Below are positions 1 to 10,190 of a DNA stretch of 64,000 nucleotides, in pieces. The notes beneath the pieces were generated by a model. That model was not told the origin of the DNA and searched no databases. It saw nothing but the letters and a program-made list of their open reading frames with translations. This DNA comes from Prostheceraeus crozeri (Eukaryota; Platyhelminthes; Polycladida; Euryleptidae). The DNA lies in contig CAJQUW010005575.1 of the NCBI GenBank assembly GCA_907163375.1, positions 124,001 through 188,000 of the forward strand, given 5' to 3'. The position numbers and the translations under genes are program-made. The first letter of the stretch is position 1; every line of letters starts with the position of its first letter.

Positions 1-9
1 TCGACTGCA

Positions 10-149
10 CAACGTTCAAGTTGACTGACAGCAGATTCAACTTAATGATAGTATTCGCCAGTCTGAAGACTGCCCAGGGCAAACCGCGAGGAGGTTCTAT
101 CAAATCTTGCCCCATGGTGGCCCTTATCAGGGCCGGTGGTTCGTTCTCG
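10..149. repeat. 140-bp direct repeat, copy 1
   Basis: This stretch recurs in direct orientation 481 bases further on (491-630) with only a scatter of substitutions. Read on the minus strand, both copies keep a frame that starts near Glu-Asn-Glu-Pro and runs about 48 codons. They may therefore be duplicated exon material linked to the minus-strand gene at 0.7-1.9 kb. Sequence outside the repeat differs between the two copies. Confidence 0.8.
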
Positions 150-490
150 GGGGTCGTCATCAGCCATCTTACTCCATACCGATTCTGCTGAGAGAGAGTC
201 GAAACCGTTCAACCTCAGCAGTGTCGACTTCCATGCTAGTTGGCATGTGAGTGGAGGGTGGAATGTAGCGCCATTCCATTGGATTGGCAAAACTTGCTGT
301 CATCGCATTGCCAATCCGAGCAAGATTGTTGTGGACTCTGTCTTGCTCCTCTATTCTAGCAAATTCATTAAATAAATTTCGCGGTCTTCACTGCGGTCCG
401 CGAGGAGAGCTGACTGCAGCGTTTAGTGTCTCCATGATTGAAATGAAATGAATTGAGAGGTAGTGGTTTATATACCCCTCTAATGCGACG

Positions 491-630
491 CAACGTTCAA
501 GTTGACTGATAGCAGATTCAACTTAATGATAGTATTCGCCAGTCTGAAGACTGCACAGGGCAAACCGCGTGGAGGTTCTATCATGTCTTGCCCCATGGTG
601 GCCCTTATCAGAGCCGTTGGTTCGTTCTCG
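491..630. repeat. 140-bp direct repeat, copy 2, likely within a minus-strand exon
   Basis: Second copy of the repeat at 10-149. On the minus strand it lies just after a strong splice acceptor (polypyrimidine run then CAG at 637-639), so it would begin the exon that follows the coding exon at 700-1931. The copies agree through most of their length, which shows a local duplication of one exon-sized block. Confidence 0.75.
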
Positions 631-636
631 TCGTAT

Positions 637-699
637 CTGAAAATAGAAGGAAAAATAGATGAAATTATATTCAAGTGATGGAGATGAATATTGACTTAC
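637..699 (-). other. Short putative intron, 63 bases
   Basis: On the minus strand a GTAAGT donor follows position 700, and a T/C-rich run ending in CAG lies just before 636. The size is small but normal for a compact invertebrate intron. The stop codon of the upstream reading frame (712-714) falls 12 bases before the donor, so in this frame the intron would sit in the 3' untranslated region unless another frame is used. Confidence 0.5.
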
Positions 700-711
700 C
701 ACAATATCAAT

Positions 712-1911
712 TCAAGCGGTTCGCTGCACCTTCAATGGTGGTGGCTGAGGCAAGTATTTGGCCGGTAGTTTCCGCTTGCGGTGGCGCAATTCCTTTATCT
801 CGCCATTGTGTTTGATGCTGATGTGGAGACAGCGAATATCTGGCGTTGCTCCTTCGTAGCACTCGCTCGTTTTGTCCAAATCCTCCGACTCCATTATTAC
901 ATCGTCGATAATTTTGCTACCGACTACGGGGAGGTGGAGCGTTGTTCTTCTCTCCTTGACAGCGCTATTCTTCGCCTCAAGAAAAGCCATGTTTTCCTGC
1001 TCATGTTGGAGTTTGAGCGTCGCCTCCTTCGCCTTCATGTTCTTAATGCATGTGGCCTGATCCTCTACACGACTCTCACTCGCTAGAGCTCTCTTTTGGA
1101 AACCTTCCAACTTCAGTACTTGAGCCTTGAGACTTTTAATTTCCGCCACCTGCTTTTTGAGTTGAAAATTCTCATCCCTTAATGCTGAGCATTCGTTTTT
1201 ATAACGGCTCATTTCATCCTTGAGCTTTTTAATGGCGTACTCTTGACTAACCCTCGCCACACCATCATCCTTAGCCCACTGCTTGGCTTGGGCTTTGATG
1301 CCTCTCCCTTTTTTAGGTGAGGAGTGCATTTTTGGCGCTGGCACTGCCCGACTCTTCACAATCGCCTCATCGGGTTTAGGAGCAATGACCGCCTCCTCGG
1401 GTTTGCCAGTGACGACCACCTCTTCAGTTTCCGATTCAGATTCGGAGATTTCCGAATCAGAGCTAGAAGAGGTGAGGTCAGATAACGGTGGCTGCTCATT
1501 CTTGCAGTCTTGTATTGCTCGAACTGCCATCTGCAACTCTGTCTCCACATCCAGATCAACTTGAGGTCTTTCAACAGGTGGGATGATGACCTTCCCAACC
1601 TCTGAGGCATGCGTCTCTGTCTCCTCATCTTGATCAGGTTTTTCAAAAAGTGGGGTGATGGCTTTCCCAACCTCTGAGGTAGTATAGTTCGTCACCTTCT
1701 TAATGAGACATTTTGAATGCGTCTTATAGAAAGACTCGTTCAGGTTTCCCCTGACGAATTTCATGCACGATGTGCATCCGCTCACCACACCGACCTCCTT
1801 ATGCTCTTCGGGAGTGTCGGTGAATTTATTTAAATGGCGCTTGAACTCGCCACCTCGCTTGACTTCGCCACATAGGCACTTTTTAAAATGAAACTTCGAG
1901 TTTCCTCCCAT
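712..1911 (-). CDS. Unrecognised 399-aa protein with Cys/His cluster and coiled coil
   Basis: I do not recognise this protein. The first 70 residues carry a regular Cys/His set (C12, C14, H26, H37, C46, C49, H65, C68) that looks metal-binding. An acidic, Ser/Glu-rich stretch follows at about 145-170. A basic linker lies near 195-215 and a heptad-rich coiled coil spans roughly 225-320. The tail is basic and proline-rich. The start is the first ATG after a good splice acceptor (T/C run then CAG, exon edge at 1931), 20 bases upstream, which supports a spliced transcript with a 5' leader exon outside view. A donor at 699 follows the stop. It could be a host gene or the accessory protein of an unrecognised mobile element. 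The long clean frame and splice signals make it very likely a real coding exon. Confidence 0.65.
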   Translation of the reverse strand: MGGNSKFHFKKCLCGEVKRGGEFKRHLNKFTDTPEEHKEVGVVSGCTSCMKFVRGNLNESFYKTHSKCLIKKVTNYTTSEVGKAITPLFEKPDQDEETETHASEVGKVIIPPVERPQVDLDVETELQMAVRAIQDCKNEQPPLSDLTSSSSDSEISESESETEEVVVTGKPEEAVIAPKPDEAIVKSRAVPAPKMHSSPKKGRGIKAQAKQWAKDDGVARVSQEYAIKKLKDEMSRYKNECSALRDENFQLKKQVAEIKSLKAQVLKLEGFQKRALASESRVEDQATCIKNMKAKEATLKLQHEQENMAFLEAKNSAVKERRTTLHLPVVGSKIIDDVIMESEDLDKTSECYEGATPDIRCLHISIKHNGEIKELRHRKRKLPAKYLPQPPPLKVQRTA

Positions 1912-2214
1912 TATGTATATCTGTTATGTATCTGTAAAAGGAAGGATGAAATAGAATTACTGACAGGCGACATTGGCAGTCATTTTTATAATCATACAGT
2001 TAAATTGTGAGATTGGTGGAAAGTGTCGAACCTTTGAATCCGTTACAGGCATTACTCAGAGGGGATCTTATCCCAACTCCAAGGCCTCGGCCCACAAATC
2101 CAACCTCCCGCGGACAGAGCGTGCGTCATATCACTGTGTTGGTATCCGGACCCTGATTTTGACATGAAAACCAGTGGATTGTTTACAAAGGTTGCAAATT
2201 CCAAGCCGAAGCTC

Positions 2215-2600
2215 GCCTCCCACAACTTTATAAATGTCTTAGTTGAATTCAGCAGGGTCGAAAACCTCCAAAACTAGTGAATTTAAATTTTTCAACTTTT
2301 TAGCACTACTTATGAAATTTTATAAGTAGTTTATCACTTAGAGCAGGTCAATAGCGACCGAACCTTTTTTGAATCAAGTCAAACGGACTTGTAGAAGCAA
2401 AGTTACAAGCCTTTAAAGTTTTGGAGTCTTTTATGGCCTGGAGACGAAGGCCATCTCCTGACGAACCTCTAAGTCTGACGCCTTAGCTGACTTCAGCAAT
2501 GAATTTTTCTAAGTCGGTTTCCTACAAAAACCTGGAATTTGGAATGTCCGAAGCTATCATCGGAGCTCAGAGAGACGACCTACCTTTGACAATCGCTCTT
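2215..2600. repeat. Divergent copy of the 22/32-kb repeat (segment a)
   Basis: This block matches 32,040-32,350, and inversely 22,390-22,620, through a chain of shared words: CAGCAGGGTC, AAAACCTCCAAAA, GAATTTAAATTTTTC, the palindrome ACTACTTAT-N-ATAAGTAGT, CCTTTAAAGTTT and GATGGCCT-type pairs. Identity by eye is clearly lower than between the 22- and 32-kb copies, so it is an older member of the same family. No coding potential was seen. Confidence 0.65.
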
Positions 2601-2699
2601 CTCTAAAACAGTCTCTGTCGGTTCCCGCTTATATAGTGTGTGGCGATCAGCCGATGACGCAATACCCATCATCCAAATCTTTAAATCCGTCTATCTCCG

Positions 2700-3830
2700 G
2701 TTATAGTGCTCCGATGGAGCTGGAAATACACCAGTTCCATGTAGAATTGGACGCTGAATCCGAATCTGCCCTCCATTTTCCCATCCGATGCTTCGTTTTG
2801 GCTCTACAGCCCGCAGTCATCGCAAAAATTCTAACTCGTTTTTCGGAAAAATGAAGAAAAATTTTTTCTCGCCGATTGACTTCAAACTCACCATGGCGAT
2901 GGAGAATTTCACGTTGATTCCGAATCTGAAATCCGTTTTACTCTCCGATGCTTCGTTTTGGCGCTACAGCCTAAAACGTCCAAAATTCTAGCTCTCGTTT
3001 TTTGCCAATCTCCCAAATCTTAAATGGCGTCTCACATCTAAACGAAGACAGATATGAACAAGCCGTTTCATACACTGAATTTGTCTCACTCGTAGCTTTC
3101 AAACGAGCTATTGCACGACTTTCTACGATCACTAGAACCAAAATTGGAAGATCGATGCCGGGGGGGGGGCGTCAGCAAAAATATTTTCTCTCCGATTGAG
3201 CTGGAAATACACCATTTCCATGTAGAATTGGACGCTGAATCCGAATCTGCCCTCCATTTTCCCATGCGATGCTTCGTTTTGGCTCTACAGCCCACAGCCA
3301 TCGAAAAATTCTATGTTCTTCGGAAAAATGAAGAAAAATTTTTTCTCGCCGATTGACTTGAAACTCACCATGGCGATGGAGAATTTCACGCTGATTCCGA
3401 ATCTGAAATCCGTTTTACTCTCCGATGCTTCGTTTTGGCGCTACAGCCCAAAACGTCCAAAATTCTAACTCTGTCGTTTTTTCGCCAATCTCCCAAATCT
3501 TAAATGGCGTCTCACATCTAAACGAAGACATATGAACAAGCCGTTTCTTACACTGAATTTGTCTCACTCGTAGCTTTCAAACGAGCTATTGTACGACTTT
3601 CTACGATCATTAGAATCAAAATTGGAAGATCGGTGCCGGGGGGGACGTCAGCGAAAATTTATTCTCTCCGATTGCTTTCAAATTCACCATACAGATGCAG
3701 AATTTGACGCTGAATCCGAATCTGGCCTCCGTTTTCCCATCCGATGCTTCGTTTTGACTATACAGCCCAAAAACAACCCACATTCTAACTCTGTCGTTTT
3801 TCCGCAGTTGAACATTTTTTCTCGCCGATT
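2700..3830. repeat. 481-bp tandem repeat, about 2.4 units
   Basis: The words GAGCTGGAAATACACC (2717, 3198) and ACGCTGAATC (2751, 3232, 3707) recur at 481 and then 475 bases. Each unit contains two related half-units built on CCGAATCTG and CCGATGCTTCGTTTTGG. The last unit is truncated and runs into the G-tract module. Short frames inside follow the repeat and show no protein family. Part of this sequence recurs inverted at the end of the window (63.9-64.0 kb). Confidence 0.8.
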
Positions 3831-4212
3831 GAGCTGGAAATCACACCACAGATGCAGAATTTCACGCTGAGTCCGAAAATCACATTTGCAAAGTCCTCCG
3901 AGCACTGCTTCCACTCGAAACATCCCATTTTCAACCCAAAATTTATCAGATTTCACGAAAATCCTAACACACTATAGCACCAAGTGAAAACCTGGCGGTC
4001 GCCCAAGTCCACCACGACACTCTGTCGTTTTATCGAGGGGGGGGCGCCGGTCGGGTGTTCACCCAACATTTGACGAGAAACACGATGGGAGCGGCCTCGC
4101 AGCCTGGCCGGCACACCACGCCAGCCTGGCCGGCACACCACGACACCTTGGAGAGCGCCACTGACGTTCCAGAGGGGGGGCGCCGGTCGGGTGTTCGCCG
4201 TTTTATTACTAC
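3831..4212. repeat. G-tract module with defined end, copy 1
   Basis: The block holds CCACCACGACAC-CTGTCGTT, a G7-8 run and CGCCGGTCGGGTGTTC twice, plus a direct repeat of GCCTGGCCGGCACACCACG at about 4,099-4,140. It ends at GTGTTCGCCGTTTTATTACTACT. The inverse of that end is found at 63,711, where it interrupts a mariner. The common edge marks the end of a mobile or copied unit. Here it abuts the truncated element at 4,213. The superfamily is unknown. Confidence 0.65.
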
Positions 4213-4810
4213 TTACGTAGTATAAAACAAGCTGGATATAAAAGGAAATGAACATTTGCTAACAAGCATCTTAATTAAGCGGAAATTTAGTTGATTATCA
4301 AAGGAAATTCATGAGCTTCATAAGGTCTTCATAAAAACATCGACATCTTGTTGTGCTTTCTTGGACGAAATTTCAGGCTTTTAATTCCATTTTCATCGGT
4401 TAATTTTATGATTCACTCAAATCTGAATATAGTAGTGCGGACCCATTTGCATCTTTCAACTTTCAATTGTGATCATTGTCGGTGCTTACTTTATTTTGCT
4501 GCTACAGTGGCAGGTTATAGCTTGTGTTATGAACACGCTCAAGAAAGTGCTCTTATTTATTAATTTTACAAACTGTTACCACTCCACACAGGTTGACATG
4601 ACACGGACGATTTGTAAAGTGCTATTATTCCTTCTGTTTTGCTATCACGATCAGTCAAATCAAAAAAATTTCTCCAAAAGTGTAAACATTTGCATATCTC
4701 ATATGTGATGCTGGGTCTCATTCGAGTTCACTTAATAAAATCGAAACTGCATACACAAAGTGGATTTAATTATTGATGAGTTGCTACTCTACCTAATATA
4801 CTTACTCTAT
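4213..4810. mobile_element. 10-bp-TSD inverted-repeat element, copy 1 (left part missing)
   Basis: Matches the right two thirds of the elements at 6,911-7,763 and 10,191-11,027 (shared words AACAAGC, GCTAACAAGCAT, GTGGCAGGTT, GACACGGACGAT, CTCTACCTAATATAC). The right terminus CTCTAT is present. The left third is replaced by the G-tract module, which implies that the module arrived after this copy. No transposase was seen. Confidence 0.75.
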
Positions 4811-5261
4811 GATTAAAAGTCACAAAAAGCCAGGTCTACATTTGGTTGTATGCAGGAAAGAATGTCGCTTGGGTTAACAAAGTTACCCCAAGCATAATCC
4901 GTGGGTTAAGAGCAATGCGGGCAAGCTAGATTATACGAGGAATATCACATTTCTGTATACTCTGGAAGATGTCTACCCTAAAAGTGCAATGAAAATAATA
5001 AAATGACAAATCTCATTTTGAATTATATTTTGAGTTATTTAATGAATGTTGGATCATTGCGCTATTAAGTGTGCCAAACTCGGATGCACGTGGATCTGCA
5101 TAAACAATTGAACTTGGCGATGTTTGCCCTCCGCAATTTGCAAGACGGTTGGTAGTAGAGCTTGAGAATTGTCGTTTCACTGATGTTTGGTGACATCATA
5201 CAAATCAAAAATAAGAAGCTCGCGCGCGAATTTGGGAAGAAAATGTCAGTGGCCTTCGCGC

Positions 5262-5530
5262 TATGCGGCGATTGCTAGATCTTTAAGAGAATCAAATAAC
5301 TGAAACATGCAGCAGTTGTAGATTCTTGCCGTAAGGCGATGTATTGCCTTACGTTATTTTGTCGAAATTCTTGTTATATATAAAGAGAAATGATAATAGA
5401 CGTGATTATTCACTAAATGCAGTGGTAAGCAGACGCCATCTTCATATTGTCAACCACTAGAAGCCACCATCGTCTAAGGAACGTTGTCATGACAACGCAT
5501 GCCCATGACGTTCTATTGCTTTAGACATCC
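5262..5530. repeat. Dispersed repeat, inverted partner at 15.1 kb
   Basis: Read against the reverse of 15,110-15,360, the block shares AATCAAATAACTGAAAC, AGAGAAATGATAAT, CCAACCACT-GAAGC, TCATGACAACGCATG and TAGA words in the same order. Divergence is moderate. It may be an old non-autonomous DNA element. Clear termini were not found. Confidence 0.65.
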
Positions 5531-6175
5531 ATCAGCAACCTTGAAATTTCAAAATATTTAAGTGCTGATTTGGGCATGCACCAGTGACCCATTGGGCTTT
5601 CGTGGTAGTGAAACTCCGGCAATTTCGATAAAAGAAAAATTCATTGATACTGTTCAACATTGCTTATTTCTAATCCTTTATTATTACAGTGCAGGATTTC
5701 TGCGGTTACAACACAGAAATGCAATCTGAGACATGCAATGGGTTTTTGTGGTTCTTAACCCTCGCCCAATTTGGGGGGAGGGGTGTTCACATCAAGATAT
5801 TCTAAAGTAAACAGCGGATCTTAAGATAGGTATACATTTCCGGTGTGACACAAACAATGGCAGCATCTGTTTTTCAGAATCACATGCAATGATTCTAAAA
5901 TTTGAATTGTTTTTGGATAGTTTCCGTTTCTTTAGCAATGTAGTAAAATTAAGCAGTAAAGAAGGTTTCAAATTGCGGTTTTGACAAGAATTCTGATATG
6001 ACAAATTTATTTCATTTAAAAGAATCATTGAACAAGATTAATTGAATTCTGTGCTATCTATCAAAATACGGTTTCCCATTTCCCAGTTGAATTCAAGCAG
6101 ATGAAAATATTATACGCAAATGCTCATTATCAAATTTTCGACAGATTCAAATTCAAATTTCATCAGTCTTGGGTA

Positions 6176-6240
6176 GATTCGAACCAGCGACGTCGGAGCT
6201 AGAGAATGTGCAAGCATGCCTCTAGCCACAAGGTAAGCGG
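6176..6240 (-). repeat. tRNA-like SINE head (Pol III boxes)
   Basis: On the minus strand TGGCTAGAGGC resembles a tRNA A box. GGTTCGAATCT, a near-perfect B box, follows at tRNA-like spacing. The stems do not form a sound cloverleaf, so a tRNA-derived SINE fragment is more likely than a tRNA gene. No tail or flanking duplication was seen. Confidence 0.4.
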
Positions 6241-6910
6241 ACAATCTGTTGAGAGCGTGAATTAGCCAGAAACGCATCGCTTTAACACATATGCGACTTT
6301 GCATCGCTTTAACAATAGGACGGATTGCATTCTGCAATCATTTGATGCCGCAACCGATATTGAGGCGCTTCACGCAAGCGCTACTCAATGTAACCTGTAG
6401 AGCATCCTGAAATATTTCCACTGAAGCATCTTCATGTTCTCTTAATGAGTTCCGGATTAGTTTCATTTCTAAAGTCTCCAGGACCCCTTTTATCTCCAGA
6501 GTTCGCTCCTTTGATTTCTGAACTTACTCGTCTTTGAAGGAATTGCTGATTGACAAGCCGCCTCTGGAAACAGTGAGTGAAAAACAATGACGACGGGAGG
6601 TCCACGTCAGCTCGCATTGTCTTACCAGTATTGCTGTGGATGTCAGTAAAGGACCTCTTCGACATTTTTGCCACACCTGGCATTCGTTTCATTCGAGGTT
6701 TCTGAGGCACTGGGGCAGTTGATGTGCTGCTGTCTGCAAGCAAGATACACGAAATGCAACGAATCTGACATGCTTCAGGTGGAACAACCTACTGATTCAT
6801 TTTGAGTTTCACTTCATGTTTGAAGAAGGCTTGTGAGTGATGGAAATTTGCATTTGTCTCGCATCTAAATGGCAACTCGAGCGACTTCAAGAGAGGACAA
6901 GAATCTCTTG

Positions 6911-7763
6911 ATAAAGTAGGTATATATAGGTAGAGTGTCGACTCATAAAAGTGTCTGTATACAGAGAAAATTTTTATATGAAAAGATTAAGTTTTTGCGG
7001 AGAATACGTTCCTGCTGTCCAAAAAATTATTATTCAAAAAAAGCAGTTTTAAAAAAATTTATATACGAATTTATATACTACCGAGATGACGCACCTATAT
7101 AAGTAGTATGAAACAAGTTGGATATCAGAAGGAATAAATACGGTATTTGCTAACAAGCATCGTAGCTAAGCGGAAATCATGCTGATTATCAAGAGAATTT
7201 CATGAATTGTAATATAATGGAAGTCTTCATGAAAAAGTCGCGATATTATTCATGCTTTCTTGGCTGAAATTTCAAGTTTTTAATTCAATTTCCACCGGCA
7301 TGATTTTATGATTCACTAAATTCATGTTTCACTTCTTGAATCTGAATAGTGATGTGGACCCATTTACATCTTTCAAAGTCAATTGAAATCATTGTCCATG
7401 ATTCTGTTATTTTGCTGTACCAGTGGCAGGTTGCTTTTCATATGATCACGCTTAAGAAGATTCTCTTGAGGTTCATCATGAAAGTATGATAGCAGGTCGA
7501 GTTGCTAATTTAACAAACATTACCTCTCCAAGGCTGTCATGACACGGACGATCTGCAAAATACCATCATTCCTCCTGCATCACAATCATAATCACTCCAT
7601 TCCATGGTAATTTCTTCAAAGTTGCAAAAATTTGCATATCTCACATTTAGTAGCAAATACCAGCTATATCACCCTCGAGTTCATTTAATAAAATCGAAAG
7701 TGTAAACACATTGGGGATTTAATAATTGCGGAGTTACCACTCTACCTAATATACCTACTCTAT
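6911..7763. mobile_element. 10-bp-TSD inverted-repeat element, copy 2 (whole)
   Basis: The element starts ATAAAGTAGGTATATATAGG and ends with the inverse, CCTAATATACCTACTCTAT. It is flanked by GAATCTCTTG (6901-6910) and GAATATCTTG (7764-7773), a 10-base duplication with one mismatch. Length is 853 bases. No transposase frame is present, so it is a non-autonomous DNA transposon. A 10-base duplication points to the Mutator (MULE) group, which is an inference since no transposase is visible. Confidence 0.8.
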
Positions 7764-8440
7764 GAATATCTTGAACATTTTGCATGTTATGGGAGTCGCT
7801 TTACATTAATTCTTCCTGCCCGATTAGGTCGGCTGCATGTTTCCATGTACATCCACCTACCCATGGCTTGAGATAGAGATGTGCATTGGATTTGGGGTTC
7901 AATTCGATCCGACGGGTCGGAAACAAAATCCGAAAAGAAGATGAGTCAAAATGAATAAGATCCGATAACATGTTTTCAAAATCAGAACCCGATCCGACAA
8001 TCGTATAATCCAACTAACCCGAAGGAATTTTTCATGATATGCGCAGTATTGACACCTTCAGGTGACACAGAATGAACTGTATTTGACAGCAATAGTGAGA
8101 AAAGGTATATCTGATATCTGATTGATCTTGATGTCACATTTTCTTAGGGTATTAATGGCTAAGACATTTCATCATTGAAAGCAATGTTGGAAAAACATAG
8201 GTAAAACACTGTTATGAAGCCTGGTTCAAAAACAGCTTTTATGCATGGTTGCATTACACGTCATTTTTAATCTCTTTGATAATATAGCCATCAAATTGAG
8301 TTTTGATCTTGCTAGACATTTAAAATTTAACTTATATTGAGTTTAATTTGAATATGTTTTTGGGTAGTCTCCCGACATAGTCGATGCCCAAAAAAATAAC
8401 TACCCAAGGAAGGAGCCATCCATTTTCACTCACTCACTCA
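7764..8440. other. Gene-free stretch with possible hAT end
   Basis: No gene. From about 7,871 the words TAGAGATGTGCATTGG and GATCCGACGGGTCGG resemble the terminus and subterminal repeats of hAT elements, and GATCCGACAATCG appears near 7,990. A matching right end and target duplication were not found. A small inverted repeat (GGGTAGT/ACTACCC) lies at about 8,365-8,408. Confidence 0.35.
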
Positions 8441-8502
8441 CCTGTTGCAAAACTAAGATTCCTGGCCGAATTCTATTTTCAATGAAAATGTAACTGGCTC
8501 AC

Positions 8503-9381
8503 CTTTGCAGACCGGCTTCACTTCCGTTTCCAGGTTAAGGGACCGCTGACTGCAACACTCAATGTTCAGTTGCTGAAAATTCGCTTCTTGTTCTCTGATG
8601 CACCTTCCACATCCTTTGCACACGTACACTATTTTGGATAGTTCAAATCTGCTCATGTTGGATGTATCTGAAAGCTTGGCAATGAATTCATGAAAAGGAA
8701 TCTTGTCACGGTTGACAGACCAGCGAAATTGTTTGTCACCAATATTGACCAGAATTTCCTGTCTGAATTGTGTGCATGACTTCGCGGGCTCTGCAATATT
8801 CTTCAATACCTTGTCATGACGGGGAAAGTTGTCTTCTGAGAGAAGAATTAATTCATCAAGTTTCTTCAAGACACATGAGGAGTAGGATAAAGGAATGTTT
8901 CGTGTTTTGTCAGGCAGTTCCACATTGATGGCTTTTGTTGCGATGATGACACCTTTTTCGGGTATACTTAAGTGTAGGATGGTTCTCGTTTTATCGAGAT
9001 ATCTCCCATTATATTGGAAAACAAGTCCCGACGAGCTAGGGATGGCATTTTCCAGTTTGTCATTCAGTTTCACTGAGTAGAATTTTGCTTGTCCGTTCAT
9101 TAAGACACTTATGTTGCGCGTTCGATTCGACGACGGATAATCGAGGTTTTCAACAGCAAGAACCACTGTTTTCGACCCTGTCCATGTTTCACCAATTTGC
9201 TGAAGAGTCAAGTCGGCATCATAGGCAATAAGCCTGTCTTGAGACTTGAACAGCCAATTACCAAAAAGACCCAAATTTAGTTGCCATTTCGCCAATACTT
9301 CGCACAAAGGAGTTTCCGGTGTGAGAATGAAAATTCTTCCCAGATTTTCATGTCTAGCTACGATGACGACTGTCCACGTAG
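8503..9381 (-). CDS. Internal exon encoding tandem ubiquitin-like folds
   Basis: The exon is bounded by a strong acceptor (TCTTTCTCATTGCAG before 9381) and a strong donor (AAAG then GTGAGC at 8502). It is open throughout, about 293 codons. It begins near TWTVVIVARHENLG. Two consecutive segments of about 70 residues each have the beta-grasp look of ubiquitin-like domains: one near IFILTPETPLCEVLAKW...KTVVLAVEN, and a second from ISVLMNGQAKFYSVKLND to ILHLSIPEKGVIIATK, with the typical FQYNGRYLDK turn. The C-terminal third has a Cys cluster (YVCKGCGRC, ECC, PVC) that may bind zinc. The longer open frame upstream of 9381 is probably intron. It is likely a host gene, perhaps ubiquitin-pathway or antiviral signalling. 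Other exons were not identified. Domain assignment is by eye. Confidence 0.55.
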
Positions 9382-9624
9382 CTGCAATGAGAAAGATGTT
9401 CAAACTTGCATGAAGGCAGTATATTATACAATACTTTCGCATGCATGCCCTCAAAAGGTTTTCATGAACTTATCGATCACCTGCTAAATTTTGCAATATC
9501 ATGGAGAAAGCGAGTTAACAATTAATTATTATTCATGTAAATTATTTGCACTCAATATTGCGGAATGTTTTGAAAAACATGCGCGTCATTAGTACTACTG
9601 TATAATTACTTGGGAACAACAAAC

Positions 9625-10190
9625 AGCAGGCGACCGTCAGAGTGGAAAATGAGTTGTTAGATTGGTTCATCATCAATAAGGGAGTTCGGCAAGGATATCC
9701 TATCTCGCTGATGCTCTTCAATTTCTATTCAGCTCCCGAAGACTTTGGTGTGGCACGTCGAATAGTGCGGTTGGTTGCGAGGCCTGGACATTGAAGGCCA
9801 ACATCAATAAACTCCGGTCTCACAGGAGAGCGCTGAAGATCCCTGGAACGCCTTACGTGCCAGCGAGTATAATACTTGCTGAGTTAATGACTCAGTGAGA
9901 GCTGATAATGACCATTCAAAAGCGGAAGTTGCAGTACTTTGGCAACGTGATCAGCGCAAGAAGCATCATTACTCACATCCTCGAAGACCACATCAACGGC
10001 TGGAGAGCAAGAGGAAGACAACGACGCCGGTGGACCGGCGACAGAACGGATAGCACTACCATGCTAGAGAAAGGAGCCGAAGGACCGACGACATCAAGGA
10101 ATGGACCGGCAGATCGTTCTCCGAAAGTACGGCCATGTCGAGACAAAGGAGCCGGTGGACCGACCACATCAAAGAATGGAGTGGCAGACC
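9625..10190 (+). mobile_element. LINE ORF2 remnant (RT core joined to C-terminal end)
   Basis: Translation from about 9,630 gives ATVRVENELLDW followed by the reverse-transcriptase signature KGVRQGYPISLMLFNF. After about 100 degraded bases the frame resumes with the typical C-terminal end of such ORF2 proteins: KRKLQYFGNVI, then HINGWRARGRQRRRW at 9,908-10,050. Most of the thumb and connection region is missing, so the copy is internally deleted and dead. The 3' part degenerates into repeats of a WTDD-type motif, the source of the minisatellite at 11 kb. The DNA element at 10,191 inserted into this end. The clade is not clear. Confidence 0.75.

Larger units (their letters stand above)
4811..6910. 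other. Gene-free stretch with two small repeats
   Basis: No supportable gene. It includes a dispersed repeat at 5,262-5,530 and a tRNA-like segment near 6,176-6,240 (separate entries). The palindrome GTAAGGCGAT-GTATTGCCTTAC lies at about 5,331-5,353. The rest is AT-rich and featureless to the eye. Confidence 0.6.

Noticed and set aside
2751-3242. Same 481-base offset in the exon duplication (10/491) and the tandem repeat (2717/3198)
   Set aside because: The sequences are unrelated; the equal spacing is taken as coincidence.
9382-9454. Apparent signal peptide at the start of the 8.5-9.4 kb frame
   Set aside because: A strong splice acceptor at 9,382-9,384 marks this part as intron. The hydrophobic look comes from the T-rich polypyrimidine run.
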